Assembly: GCF_003255815.1 (NCBI RefSeq)
Contig: NC_037672.1
Coordinates: forward strand, 109,384,392 to 109,448,391
DNA length: 64,000 nt
Source of the DNA: Theropithecus gelada
Lineage: Eukaryota; Chordata; Mammalia; Primates; Cercopithecidae
Direction: 5' to 3'
Part shown: piece by piece, positions 35,456 through 47,400 of the stretch
Layout: every line of letters starts with the position of its first letter
How positions within the stretch are numbered: the stretch's first letter is position 1
Position numbers and translations under genes: made by a program
Notes under the pieces: model-generated
Seen by the model: the letters and a program-made list of their open reading frames with translations, nothing else
Databases searched by the model: none
What the model was told of the DNA's origin: nothing

Positions 35456-35899
35456 ATTGTTCAATATGTCTTAGCAATTTGCATGGTACCTGGCAAATAG
35501 CTGATGCTCAGTAATTTTGTGGAACAGAATTAAACTAATAATTTTATCTTTATTCCTAAGGAGATCGTATCTTAAACATTGGTAATTAAGAGCTTTCAGA
35601 CAAGTTAACTGAGTATTCAAAGAAAAGACACATTTTTGAGCCACTATAAATAAAAAAATCATAGAGAAAGTGATATTTAAACTGGCCTGGAAAAAAAGGA
35701 AAAATCTAAAATAAACAAAAAAGGAGGAAGAACAGGGAAAGTAAGAGTCACTAAGGCAAAAAGGCAGAAATATATTTGAGATAGCTGTACGTCCGTTAAA
35801 TTTTTATATGAATGAAGGATGTAAGTCAGGGAAGCATAAGAAATACCATCACTTAGGTTGAGGTGCATAGTAACCGAGAAGTATACTACACACATTTAT
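35456..35899. other. unique AT-rich sequence
   Basis: No recognised feature. Confidence 0.45.
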
Positions 35900-36050
35900 G
35901 ACTGACTATAGATAATAAGAGCGAGAAATGAGTTGAAGACCATGCAAAGGTCTGTGACCTGAGTGACTGTAAGAATGAGTGCACTGGGAGTTCTGGTGGA
36001 GTAAAAGATGTGTTTGATTTTAAATATGGATGCCTCAAGGTCTCAATCAG
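35900..36050 (-). repeat. L2-like fragment, antisense
   Basis: GAAGACCATGCAAAGGTCTG and TGACCTGAGTGACTGTAAGA resemble the L2 antisense 'gtttttggcctgagcaactggaag' region. Confidence 0.45.
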
Positions 36051-38505
36051 GAATCATTTTCACTCAAATTAACTCAAGTGAAAATGGGATTAATTAAAGA
36101 TAAAACAAAATTTTGTAGATAACACAGAAAAGAAAAAATGTACGGCTTGGCCACATGCAGCCATTCCACCTGGAAAGTGAGGAAGTAAAGCGATGGTCCT
36201 TTCCTGGGTCCTTATCTGGCACATCTCTCAGCTCTGATTCTCTGGTCCATTTTCCTCTGCTTTTTCAAGGCATCTCTGTTCCCCCAAAACTTTCAGCTTG
36301 ACTGAAAGTGATTTTAGCTTGCCGTGATGCCAACTCTACATGAACATTCTATTTTTTTTTTTTTGTTTTAATTCTGAAAAGTGTCAAAGTCTCTCACATG
36401 CTTTCACAAGAAAAGTGCTATCATTGCTTTATTTTCTTGTGAAACCATATGAAGTCAATAATTGGCCAAGTAAGCAAATGTATTTTATGTTTACTATCAA
36501 CTTGAAGTATACATATGGATTAATTATCCCTTCAATTTTATACTCATTCATGTATTGCCTGGAAAGGCCTACATTTTAAGTCCCATATTAACTAATATCA
36601 AAGTCAACAGATATAACTCATTTCATCATTGAGAGCAATAGCCTAAAATGTATTAGGCTATTGATCACTGAAATGCATCTGAAAGAAGAGATAGAAGTGA
36701 CCGAACTGCTTAACTCACAAACCACAGCATAAAAAATTGAATAACCCAGAATTTGGTTAAATAAGAATAGACCAGTAGCATTGAATGCTCAATAATTTTA
36801 TCTTTTTTATCTTAGGTGGCTTTATTTTATATCCTTTCAATAAATGAAGTTAAATGTTTTCTCAATTAAGATCCACCAGTGGTCTCTGAAAAAGCTAGGA
36901 AAGAAGTGGCAAATAGCCTGAGTGAATATTCCTGAACTTTTACCCAATAGAAATTGATAGTTTATATCCCATGATGTATGACTGATCTTAACTAATGTCT
37001 GCATTTGCTTTTCTAAGGAAAGCCAACATTGATATTAGTCATTTAAAAAAGCAAGAGAGATTCAAGCATGCCTTAGATTTCAAATGTTTGTTTTAACATT
37101 TAATAGGTACTATAATAAAAGATTCAGAAGAAAGAAGTTAATGGAGTATGAAAATAAAGAATTGTCTGTAGAAAATCACTTTGTGATATTTCCCTTCTTC
37201 GTGAGCTTTAATAATCCAGAGTTAACTTTATTATCTTTACATTCTGCTTGAAATATGCTAGCACCTACACTACCAAATATAAAGCAATAGCTGAACCTGA
37301 GTGCCACCAAGATATGAGTAGGCAACTCAGAGACAATAACAAATGATAAATATGAAGTGTTTATTCCATTGAAAATGGGTTTTCTGACAAATGCTGTGAT
37401 TTCCTGTTCCTCTTTAGAGGTTCATAAGATAGATGTTACAAGCTGATCTATATTCTCTGAAAGACAAAAATGGCAGTCCTCATTTGCCCAGTACACATCA
37501 CCACCCAGACTGGAATTAAGGTATAATCTCTATAAACTGAATTTTTAAAACTATAAAAATAGTAACTAAATAGGCAGAGCCAGTCAAAATCTTGAAGGGA
37601 TTTCATGGCTTCAGGAAAGAGGTGAGGCTCCACCCGCACAAAAATTCTCTCACTTGTGAGCCAATTGTCTGAAATTTCGTTATCAGAATTTTATCCCTCT
37701 AGTTGACAACTTTGATCCTTATGAAAGTGTTTATGCTTCTGTTGGGGATAATAATTCTCCCTGTTCCCAGAGACAAATCCTGACTACTTAATTTTGCCAG
37801 GTCTAGTTTTGCCTGTGAGCTACATCTTTTGCACATGACATGGTCAAATCCAGCAAATACTTCAAGACAAAAGGTCAAAGATATCTCTAAATTGTGGGCA
37901 GGAAAAGCAAACTAGATCAAATATTAATCTGAAATAGTTTCATACAACTTATGTTTATAAATACTTCATAAGAACTAGCTGAGACCATTTTAGTTTTATT
38001 AAGTTTTATTAAGCTACAAACTGTGAAATAGTGTTTTTGTATTATTCTGTGGTACACATACATAAGGCCATTGGGTCCAAAATTTTAGACTAAAAGAAAA
38101 AACTTCCTTTAAAACATAATTAAAATTATATGTATTTAAATTTTACAGGAAGGCAGAAGATACTACCAATGCCTAATCCTCCTTCAAATAACAACTTTTT
38201 TTCATTCTTCATATACGCCTGTAATAATCCATGTGGGAAAAATGATAAAAGACCACATTGATGTTTTCTAAATATGGAGAAAATAAAGGACAATTAAAAT
38301 CAATAATCTTATCACCATCCACAGTGAAAAACACACATATATAATTGGTCTAACCGGGTAAGACCTGCTTTGTTGTCTTATATCGTATTGCAAAAACATA
38401 AAAGTCATCAATACCTAGTTGTACCACAAGTATTTTCCAATTGGTTCACTTATCCCCTGTTTACCTCTTGACAGTTTGTAAGAGCCCATCTTTATGTTCC
38501 TTTTA
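36051..38505. other. 2.4 kb without recognised repeats
   Basis: AT-rich and free of gene signal. The frames at 36340-36579 and 37448-37639 have no domain. Confidence 0.45.
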
Positions 38506-39775
38506 TAATTTCAACTTTTATTTTAGATTCAGAGAGTACACGTGCAGGTTTGTTCCTTGGGTGTATTGTGTGACACTGAGGTATGGGGAACAAATGGTCC
38601 TGTCATCTAAATACTGAGCATAGTACCCGACAGGTAGTTTTTCAGCCCCTTCCCCTTCCTCTCTCCCCTCTAGTAGTCCCCACTGTCTATCGTTGCCATC
38701 TTTTCGTCCATATGAACTCAGTGGTTAGCTCTCACTTATAAATAAGAACATGTAGTACTTGGTTTTCTATTCCTGTGTTAATTTGCTTAGCATAGTGGCC
38801 TCCAGCTGCATTCATGTTGCTGCAGAGGACATGATTTTATTCTTTTTTATGACTGCATAGTTTTTCATGATGTATGTGTGCCACGTTTTCTTTATCCAAG
38901 CCACTGTTGGTGGGCAACTAGGTTGTTTCCATGTCTTTCCTATTGTGAATAGTTCATAAACATACAAGTGCATATGTCTTTTTGGTAGAATGACTTGTTT
39001 TCCTTTGGGTATATACCCAGTAATGGGACTGCTGGATCAAATGGTAGTTCCATTTTAAGTTGTTTGAGAAATCTCCAAACTGCTTTTCACAGTGGCTGAA
39101 CTAATTTACATTCCCACCGACAGTATATAAACGATACCTTTTCTCCACAGCCTTGCCAGTATTTTTTTTAACTTTTTAATAATAGGCATTCTGACTGCTG
39201 TGAGATGGTATCTCGTTATGGTTTTGATTTGCATTTTACTGATGATTAGTAATGATGAGCATTTTTTCATGTTTATTGGCCATACATCTTCTTTGAGGAA
39301 GTGTTTGTGTCCTTTGCCAATTTTTTAATGGGGCTATTTGTTTTTTGCTTGCTGAATTTTTCAAGTTCCTTATAGATTGTGGATAATAGATGTTTTTCAG
39401 ATGCATAGTTTCAAACCTTTTCTCCCATTCTATACGTTGTCTGTTGGTAGTTTTTTTGTGTCTTTTTGTTTGTTTTTTGCTGTGCAGAAGCTCTTATGTT
39501 TAATTAGATCCCACTTGTCAATTTTTGTTTTTGTTGCAATTGCTTTGGAGGACTTAGTCATAAATTCTTTCCCATGCCAATGTCCAGATTGGTATTTTCT
39601 AGGTTTTCTTCTGGGATTCTTGTAGTTCTTGGTCTTAAATTTAAATCTTTAATACCTTTTGAGTTAATTTTTGTATATGGTGAAAGGTAGGGGTTCAATT
39701 TCATTTTTCTGCCTATGGCCAGTCAGTTATGCCAGCCCCATTTATTGAACAGAGAGTCCTTTCCCCATTAAAAGC
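38506..39775 (-). mobile_element. 5'-truncated L1 (L1MA/L1PB-like), antisense
   Basis: The 3' UTR reads GATTCAGAGAGTACACGTGC, GTATTGTGTGACACTGAGGT and CTAGTAGTCCCCACTGTCTA, which is the older L1MA/L1PB-type end, clearly different from the ends at 25.7 and 60.7 kb. ORF2 runs leftward from about 39775 and is full of stops (its reverse complement contains the equivalents of 'ytmeyyaaikk'). It ends at CCATTTATTGAACAGAGAGT next to AAAAGCTCATC. Confidence 0.9.
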
Positions 39776-41203
39776 TCATCTTTAAAGTGTTAAAGTTTTT
39801 CTGAAGATAAAACAATTTTGTTCATTGTTTCTTCTGATTTCAACAGTAAAGAATATAAACATACATTCCTATTTCTATATGAATAAATGTGCAAATATGC
39901 ACTGATAGCAGATCTTTAATGTAAGATAGTCAAGTGTAAAAGCAGAGATTAGCTCTCCATTTACCATCAATATTCAGATATCACTAACAGCTTTAAGGTA
40001 CCTACTCAATGTGAAAATCTCAATTATATTATCTGAAATTATTTGAATTAAGAAGGATCCTTGAGTGAAGTAGCTTCATAAAGCAAGTGTGTATTGGTTT
40101 GATGGACTCATTCAGCGTTGAGTAAATATTTGATCAAGTTATAAGATTTATATTGCAATCTATTCCATGTCTTCAATTCTGTAAATGTAGTTTATAAAAA
40201 ATCTTGCAATATTTTTGTGCTTAATGGTTACAGAACCTGGAAAAGTCATGTAATTTCTCTGACTCTCACCTTTCCTATTCATTCATTGAAGAAAATAAAT
40301 CACAGCATTTTATGTGGATTAAAATAAATGAAATATTAAAGTGTCTATTAAAAAATAAGTTTTTTAGTAAATATTTACCTTTATTATTATAGCTGTCAAA
40401 ATATAGCATTTCAGGGGAAAAATAAAAGTAACACGATAATATTACTTTTAAATTCAGGAAATGAAATCACGTACATTCTTGGGCTGTCTTCTTTTTTCTT
40501 CCTTAGAACTACCCAGGGATCCATGTAAATCTAACAATTTCATTTGTGCTTACATACCTGCATGAGCTTGGGATATGGACCAGAGGATCTATTGACCTTA
40601 TGGCCTCTTAATTATGGATTTGGTTTCATAAAGTGATACCAAACCAGAGATTATCAATATTATATGCCAGAGCTATGTTGAAGACATTTCCTCATTTAAA
40701 CCTGGACTAATTAAACCTTAGATAGCTGCTGATTACTTGTTTTTGACTCTAGGATTGCTGAGAAGAAGACTGATGCTGTTTCAAGAGTAGTCTGCATCTT
40801 GTCTATCACTTATATAACACATTAAATACCTTTTTTCTCTCCAGTTCCCTTCTCCTTCCTCTCTAACTTTACCTTCTGACATAGTGCTAGATGCATCCTA
40901 ACCCTCTAAATCTGTTAATCACACACTCTCTTCTCCTCTCACGACCCACAAGTTAACTTCAAGCACTTATTACACAATTTGAATTTTTCTTTCTATTACT
41001 TCAGTAAAATCGAAGGCTCCACTTTGAAGGCTCCTCCTCTTAAAATCCTTTCCCCTGGACCTTTTCATTAACATATTATATGGTCCAAGTTGTAACCTGG
41101 GTGGTATTCAAAATAGCAATGATGACAATAATTTTGGTATTTATGGATAATCAAATGAAAAAATACAGGCCAGGATTAACCTTAACAATATAAAAACAAA
41201 CAA
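39776..41203. other. unique AT-rich sequence
   Basis: No gene or repeat recognised. A pyrimidine-rich segment lies near 40835-40870. Confidence 0.45.
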
Positions 41204-41346
41204 GCCAGGTGCAGTGGCACACAACTATAGTTCCACTACTTGGGAATCTGAGGCAGGAGGACCGCTTGGGCCCTGGAGTTCAAGACTGCAGTGAACTACA
41301 ATCACACCACTGAGCTCTAGCCTGGGCAACAGACAGAGATTCCATC
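41204..41346 (+). mobile_element. Alu right-arm monomer (FRAM-like)
   Basis: GCCAGGTGCAGTGGCACACA, GAATCTGAGGCAGGAGGACC, GAGTTCAAGACTGCAGTGAA and CTCTAGCCTGGGCAACAGAC match a single Alu right arm, with only a short AATAAA-type tail. Either a free right monomer or a 5'-truncated AluJ. Confidence 0.8.
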
Positions 41347-41561
41347 AATAAACTTTTTTTAAATTTTTAAAATAAATAAGTAAATAACTTATTTATATGC
41401 TTAAGTAAAATAAGTTTAAGCATAATGCAAAGGGTCTTAATAACAAAACTCAGATAAATTGAAGATGAAAATAATTTTTTATCTGTAATTTAAAGTTAGT
41501 TCCAAGCTTCAACAGAAAATGTCACCTTATTGTATAGCTTCGTCAAACTTTGAAGAAGTAC

Positions 41562-41725
41562 AAGGAAATGATACATGCCATGTCCCCACAAAAGCTAATT
41601 ACCCTTAATGAGTTTTTCATAGGCTATAGTACTTCTTTCATTAAGAAATAAAAGGAAATGATACATGCAATGTCCCCACAAAAGCTAATTACCCTCAATG
41701 AGCTTTTCGTAGGCTACAGTATTAA
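41562..41725 (+). repeat. two-copy tandem duplication, 90-base period
   Basis: Copy 1 begins at 41562 and copy 2 at 41652, both AAGGAAATGATACATGC. About 71 aligned bases differ at about six positions (for example TTAATGAGTTTTTCATAGG against TCAATGAGCTTTTCGTAGG), so identity is about 92%. Copy 2 ends near 41725. Confidence 0.9.
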
Positions 41726-42304
41726 CCTAGTTAACCCATCTTTCATGAGCTTGTTGCAGAAATGAGGCCTGGCCAACCATCTCTGCATGTGTTCGGTTGC
41801 CTGGACATGCTTGCTTTTGTGGTTGAAACTCAAGTGCTTCCTCCCACGCAATGGAACAGAAAATACTTTCATTTCCTGAAAAGGTAAAGTATCGGCAAAA
41901 TTTCATATTTATTTTATATATTTGTTTTCTTTTATTTAGGCTAACATTTACCTGTTTGATAGATTCTTCTATTTCTATCTTAGCAAAATCAGAAGTTTAC
42001 GTTTATGTAATCAGTTTCTTAAATTTGCAGAGTATCATTTACATATTATTAAAAACTATTCATCTACACGAGTTCTCTGAGTTTTGCCTAAATTCTCTAA
42101 ATATTTTCTGAAACTAGGCAAAACGAGGTAAACAAAATCTATCTTTTGTGATTTGTAGTCTCAGTTTAACATATACTTCAATTTGGCCAAAGTATGTTTT
42201 TGTTTTCATACTACATACAGAGCAAGGCAACATTTTAACATTTATTTATGTTAAGCCTCAATATAAAGAGGATTTGAGTAGATTTACAAACGACAGTGTA
42301 ATTA
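41726..42304. other. unique sequence
   Basis: Contains a 41-codon frame (41762-41886) and the overlapping 41851-42111 frame. Neither has a recognised domain. Confidence 0.4.
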
Positions 42305-42560
42305 TATAATAGTAATACACACCTACATTATATGCCAGGGAGTGTTCAAAGATTTCTGCATGTATTATTTCATTATTTCATTTAATTTTCCTATGACCTT
42401 ATGAGGTCTGTCTATTGTCACCCTCCTCTATTGCAGGTGAGAAAGCTGAGAGAGGCTAACTAATTTGCCCAAGATATAAAATTGAAGAGCAACTAGGATG
42501 AGATTTGAACCCTAGTGGTCTAATTCTAGATCCATGCTCTTGCCATTAATGACAGAGAAA
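42305..42560 (-). repeat. MIR SINE, antisense
   Basis: TATATGCCAGGGAGTGTTCA, GCAGGTGAGAAAGCTGAGAG, GCTAACTAATTTGCCCAAGA and GATTTGAACCCTAGTGGTCT follow the MIR reverse complement almost end to end. Confidence 0.85.
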
Positions 42561-43189
42561 GAAAAGATATCCAGGGTTAAAGTCAGCATGAGAAATGTGC
42601 ATTGAAAATTTTGCCTAATACCAAAAAGTAAATCAGACATTTGGCTCTCATTTTCTGGAAATCAAAGAAAGAAAACGACATTATCAGGAACAAAATACAC
42701 GGTGCCCATAAAATAAAAGGCATGTCAACAACTCAAAAGACACATGGCTTCTCCTAGCTCTAAAATCTGGTAGACGTTATGAGAAAAAAAAAGAGTATTC
42801 TAATAATAATAATAATAAATAAACAAACAAAAAATGTAGCACCTACTCAAATTGCCCTAAAAGAAAACTCAGAGAACACCACCAGAACCTAGCTCAGAGG
42901 AGGCACATTTTTTAATGCTCCCAAGCAATGTTATCCAAGTATGTATGCCTGATGATGTGGCCTGATCCCAGAGTAAAATTTAGATTATCTCAAGGAATGT
43001 ATAGACTACATCTTCTATGGCAATCTTTCCACATATAACAATGTGGAACCTCAGAAGTTACTGAACATCTCATGAGTTAGGAAGCAAATACTAGTATTAC
43101 ATTCACTGGTAGGAGAGATGGACCTATTTTATCCTGCTGACTTGGAACACAGCTATCTAGTCAACGGTTCAGCAAAGCAGAAGGTAGCA
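42561..43189. other. unique sequence with AAT repeat
   Basis: A short TAATAATAATAATAAT tract then AAATAAACAAACAAA at about 42799-42835. Otherwise nothing recognised. Confidence 0.5.
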
Positions 43190-43375
43190 AGGACACAAAT
43201 CACTTAACTACTCTAAGCTTCAGTCTCCTCAGCTGTAGAATAGAGATAATAATAGTACCTCCTTCATCATGTTACTGTGCAGATTAGATGAAATCATGTA
43301 TAAAAAGCTCTTAGAATGGTGTCTGGTACGATACACTGATTAAAATGTTAATTGTTACCAATAGTAGGACTACTC
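43190..43375 (+). repeat. MIR SINE, sense
   Basis: AAATCACTTAACTACTCTAA, GCTTCAGTCTCCTCAGCTGT, AATAATAGTACCTCCTTCAT and AAGCTCTTAGAATGGTGTCT match the 3' two thirds of MIR. Confidence 0.85.
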
Positions 43376-44814
43376 CTAAACCCATATTTAGAAACTCTAA
43401 GGTGGCCCTTCAAAGCTTTATAAAACCTAGCAAATTGGAACCGAATATCATGGCTTAAGGAATTAAAAGTAAAATCTTCATTTTGTCCCAGGAATTAATT
43501 ACTACTGAAGATCCAGCTCTGGAAAATTATATGTAGATTTTGTGATCTTTGTTACTTTTCAAAATGTTTTAAATTAGGTTTACATTTTTGTGAAAAAAAT
43601 AATGATTTTATTTCTTTAATTTAGTTGTCTAGGCAAAATTAAACTCTTGAACCTATTACTCAAGTGAAGATGTATTTCTGTCCAAACTGGGACACTGTTG
43701 AGAGTGAAGTGGGGCTGAAATAATTAACTGGCATTAATTGATCTACAGCAGGTGTAAACTGGGGTAGTCCAGCAAATCAAGAATATAAGTTTACTTTGCC
43801 TATGCTTTATTCTATACATATCAATAATAAAGAATTAATGGTTTTGCATTATCCTTAGAAGAAATTTGCAAAGGCCAATTAAACCAACATTTTTTATAAA
43901 ATCATAATTATGTTTCATTTCAATGTATTAATCGCCAAAACAAATCAAGTATTACCACTTAGATGCAGATTCAAATGTATTCCAATACTTTATGCAAAAG
44001 ACAAGACTTTATAATAAATTCCAAGAAATTATGGTGCTCATTAGTTTGATGTCATAACTGGTCATTTAATATTATTCATATTTATTTTAACATCTATTTT
44101 TTTCTTATTTGTAGCATTTATGGACAAATAAATGCCCAATATCACCCTTCAGAGATTGTGTAATCATGTATAATAGAATCAAACATGTCTCATTCCTTCT
44201 TTTTTTTCTTTAAACATGCTAATTCAAGGAAAAAGAAATGTTTCCAGATTATTCAAATCAAATTTTCCTCTACAACAGGTTTTTTTGTTTGCATTGTCAT
44301 CCCTCTGTTTTATTCTTTCTATGGTCTTCAAAATCTCATTATCACTTAAATAGACAAATCGTAACAAAAATTAAATATTTATCTAATTTTTCAGATTAGT
44401 GATATTTGAAAAAATTTTAAAATAAATATAGGGTAATAGGACAATGAGAAAAATTGAAAAATAATATATGTAACCAGTAAGTCATACCAAAATATTTCCT
44501 GTGCATAATTTTAAAATATAATTTATATTCAAATGTTTAAAAAGTACCTTTTGCAGAATATTAATAACAATAGTAATAGAATAAATAAACAACGTCCCAA
44601 TTGAATGAGATTTTACTTTGTGTCAATAGAAATTAATTGATAAGGGATTTAAAGAAAAAAAAGAAAAAAACTCATATTTCAAGGGAAAAAAAATACCAAA
44701 AATATGAGCTATCATGTAGTTTTTCTTGCAAACCATGGATGCCATTTCCAACTTCGCTTCCAATCTTTGAACTACAAGTATAATTCCATACTCAACACTT
44801 GCGATGTTGGCCTT
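43376..44814. other. unique AT-rich sequence
   Basis: No recognised repeat or gene. Several A-rich runs near 44655-44700. Confidence 0.45.
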
Positions 44815-44935
44815 TTCTGTGAGAATTTGAGCTCTGTGAGAGCAGGAACTGTTTGTTCACAACAATATCCTCAGAACATTACAGGGCCTGACATTTATTA
44901 GGCACTCAATAAACATTTGATTGATGAATATAAAG
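44815..44935 (+). repeat. L2 3' end, sense
   Basis: GAGCTCTGTGAGAGCAGGAA, CATTACAGGGCCTGACATTT and GGCACTCAATAAACATTTGA with TTGATGAAT match the L2 3' terminus. The frame at 44704-44901 ends in it. Confidence 0.85.
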
Positions 44936-46260
44936 CCCATCATTTAGGTTCCACATTTCAGTATCTAAAGTCTAGGATCATCATAGAGCTCATTCTACTA
45001 ACGAGAGTGCTCACTTAAATACTAGTTATAACCCACTATTTATTGCAAATTGTTTTTCCCTGCAGAAGAATGTCTAAGTCCATCTCCACTGTGTATCTTT
45101 GCATTTCATGGTTTGCTTGCATGAGTCTTCCTCCTATATTACCTTAAATCATAGCAAAATAAAATTCCTATTTTTCATATTTTTAATAGTTTTTCTTTTT
45201 TAATTTTTAAATTCCCTACTCCAAGAAGCAATATTTTTAATATTTTTATGAGGGAGAAAATAATATAATGTTCAAAGACATCACAGCTATCTGAGTATAT
45301 ATATAACTAAAAATAATTTTTCTCTCAAAATATAAAGTAATTGTTGTTCTATACAGTCTAATGTTTTAGTACTGGAAATACCCAGAGAGACTCTTAATCC
45401 ACTGGGTTAGTGAGAGATCTATGAATAGTTCTTATTCATCAGTCTCAAAGAGGATAATTGACTGCAGAGCCCAAGACAATAAAAGTTTGTAAGAGGATGT
45501 GGCAAGGTGGTAAAGGAAGTAACTTAAGATGTTCACAGACCTTGTGAATAGCAGATTTTGAAAGAGGAAAAAAAACACCCTTGTAGGTTCCTTGGATAAT
45601 CTCTTAAACATACAAATAAGTGACTAAGAGAAAATCAATTTAGCAGTGGATGAGGCATTTTTCTGTGGCATTTTGGGGTCATGTTAAAACTAGTGAGAAT
45701 TAAACCTAAGTTTCAAGGGTCTCATCTAGAAAGATAGGAATAAATGAAGAAGAGACCAAGGGACTGAGAAGACTAGTGGGTTGGGATTTTAATCGCTGGC
45801 ACCATGTAAGATTTCATTCTGCTCTGTCAGGCCATGAAGAGATTAAATTACTTCTGTTTCTGAATTTCACAGGCTCCAGGTGGATTTTAATGGATTTCAG
45901 ATGATTTTATTACAGTGCTGAGAAACTAATCCACATTACTGAAAGCATAAAACCAAATGGATAGTTTTACAGCGTATTTCCATTCATTCATAAACTACTA
46001 TGACAATACTACTCATTGTCTCTCCCAAAATCTCATATAAAAATGATTACTTATGGCACCATTATATTGACAAATTAATAATACAAGCTATTTACCTTTA
46101 TAAAAAATATATTATTTTTTAAATTTGATCAATTTCTAAATGGAATGTCAAAGAAATGTATCAATATACTACTGTGGAAGAAAATAACTGCATTTTAAGT
46201 TATCAAAAACCAAATTATGAATAAAAAGATTTTCAACTGACATTGCTAGTTTCAGGGGAA
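44936..46260. other. unique AT-rich sequence
   Basis: No recognised feature. Confidence 0.45.
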
Positions 46261-46340
46261 AAAAATTCAAGTTTCTACATATATAAATGTGAGTATATAA
46301 AAATTCAAGTTTCTACATACATAAATGTGAGTATATAAAA
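46261..46340 (+). repeat. 38-base tandem duplication
   Basis: Units 46261-46298 and 46299-46336 both begin AAAAATTCAAGTTTCTACAT and differ at one position (TATATAAATG against TACATAAATG). A few bases of a third unit follow (AAAAAT). Confidence 0.95.
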
Positions 46341-46429
46341 ATGGTGCTTACAAGAGTAATAGCCTCATTTGTGGGCTTGTTTTGAAGACAACTGTGTATA
46401 TGCAGCCAGATTCTGTAGACTTCTGATGT

Positions 46430-46720
46430 ATTCATTAAAAATTATTGGATGCTAACATGTGCTATTTGCCGTGTTAATTTTTGCAGTAATATGAGACATG
46501 CTCTTGCACTTAATCTACTGGAAGGAAAAGGGGGAGAGTGATAAACAGGCAATGACAATACAGGACTATAGTGTTATAGAAGTTATGCAAGAGTTAAATG
46601 CAGGGCACTGTGGGAGCACATTGAAGAGTGCCTGGTCAAGAAGAGTGAGGGATAGGGAGAGACTGGAAGTTCCACAAGATTTCCTGGAAAGGCTTCCTGG
46701 TAGAAGAAAGAGAGGTTACT
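46430..46720 (-). repeat. L2 LINE fragment, antisense
   Basis: AAACAGGCAATGACAATACA, GTTATAGAAGTTATGCAAGA and GATTTCCTGGAAAGGCTTCC parallel L2 reverse complement blocks ('gacagacaatgaataa', 'ggtcagggaaggcctc'). The 96-codon frame 46498-46788 lies mostly in it and has no domain. Confidence 0.55.
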
Positions 46721-47129
46721 TACAGAGAAGTTCACATTTCTTGCCCTTCACTCTTCAAATTAAATCAAATGGACTCAATTTGGACTAAACTGGCAATGCC
46801 AGGTTGACACATTTAATGAAAGCACTATTATAACCAAGGTCATCAGTGTTTGCTGCATTTTCATGTCTCTCAAGAAAAGTTAGTGAGTTACTCTTCCTTA
46901 AAAATTTGACTTAAAATGATTAATCTGATGAAGTCACTATGGTAACAAAGAAGGAATAATTATTATAATTTGTAAATGGTCATTTAAAACTACCAACTGT
47001 GAAACATATTTTAAAATATTTATTATATAATCTGCAACCATTAGTTTTTCATTTATTAAAAAAGGAAAAAACAAATTAGTTACTGCTATACATGAGATAT
47101 TTTTAATATTTTATTCACTAATCACACAT
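46721..47129. other. unique AT-rich sequence
   Basis: No recognised feature. Confidence 0.45.
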
Positions 47130-47400
47130 TCATTGTTTTTTATTTTTTTATTTTTTATTTTATTTTTTAAAGTCATTCTAATATTCTCACCAAATGTCAT
47201 TATATATAATATATATACTGTTTTTATTTTTTATTTTTTTAAGACATTCTAATATTCTCACCAAATGTCATTATATATATAATATGCATACTTTTTAATT
47301 TTATTTTTTATTTTACTTTTTTAAAGTCATCCTAATATTCTCACCAAATATCATTACATATATAATATATATGTCATATATAATATATATACTTTAAAAC
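47130..47400 (+). repeat. three-unit AT-rich minisatellite
   Basis: Three units of T-rich DNA, then a core that begins at 47174, 47245 and 47328: CATTCTAATATTCTCACCAA, same, and CATCCTAATATTCTCACCAA, each followed by ATGTCATTATATATA or ATATCATTACATATA and an AATATATATAC or AATATGCATAC piece. The periods are 71 and 83 bases because T/A runs differ in length. Confidence 0.9.
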
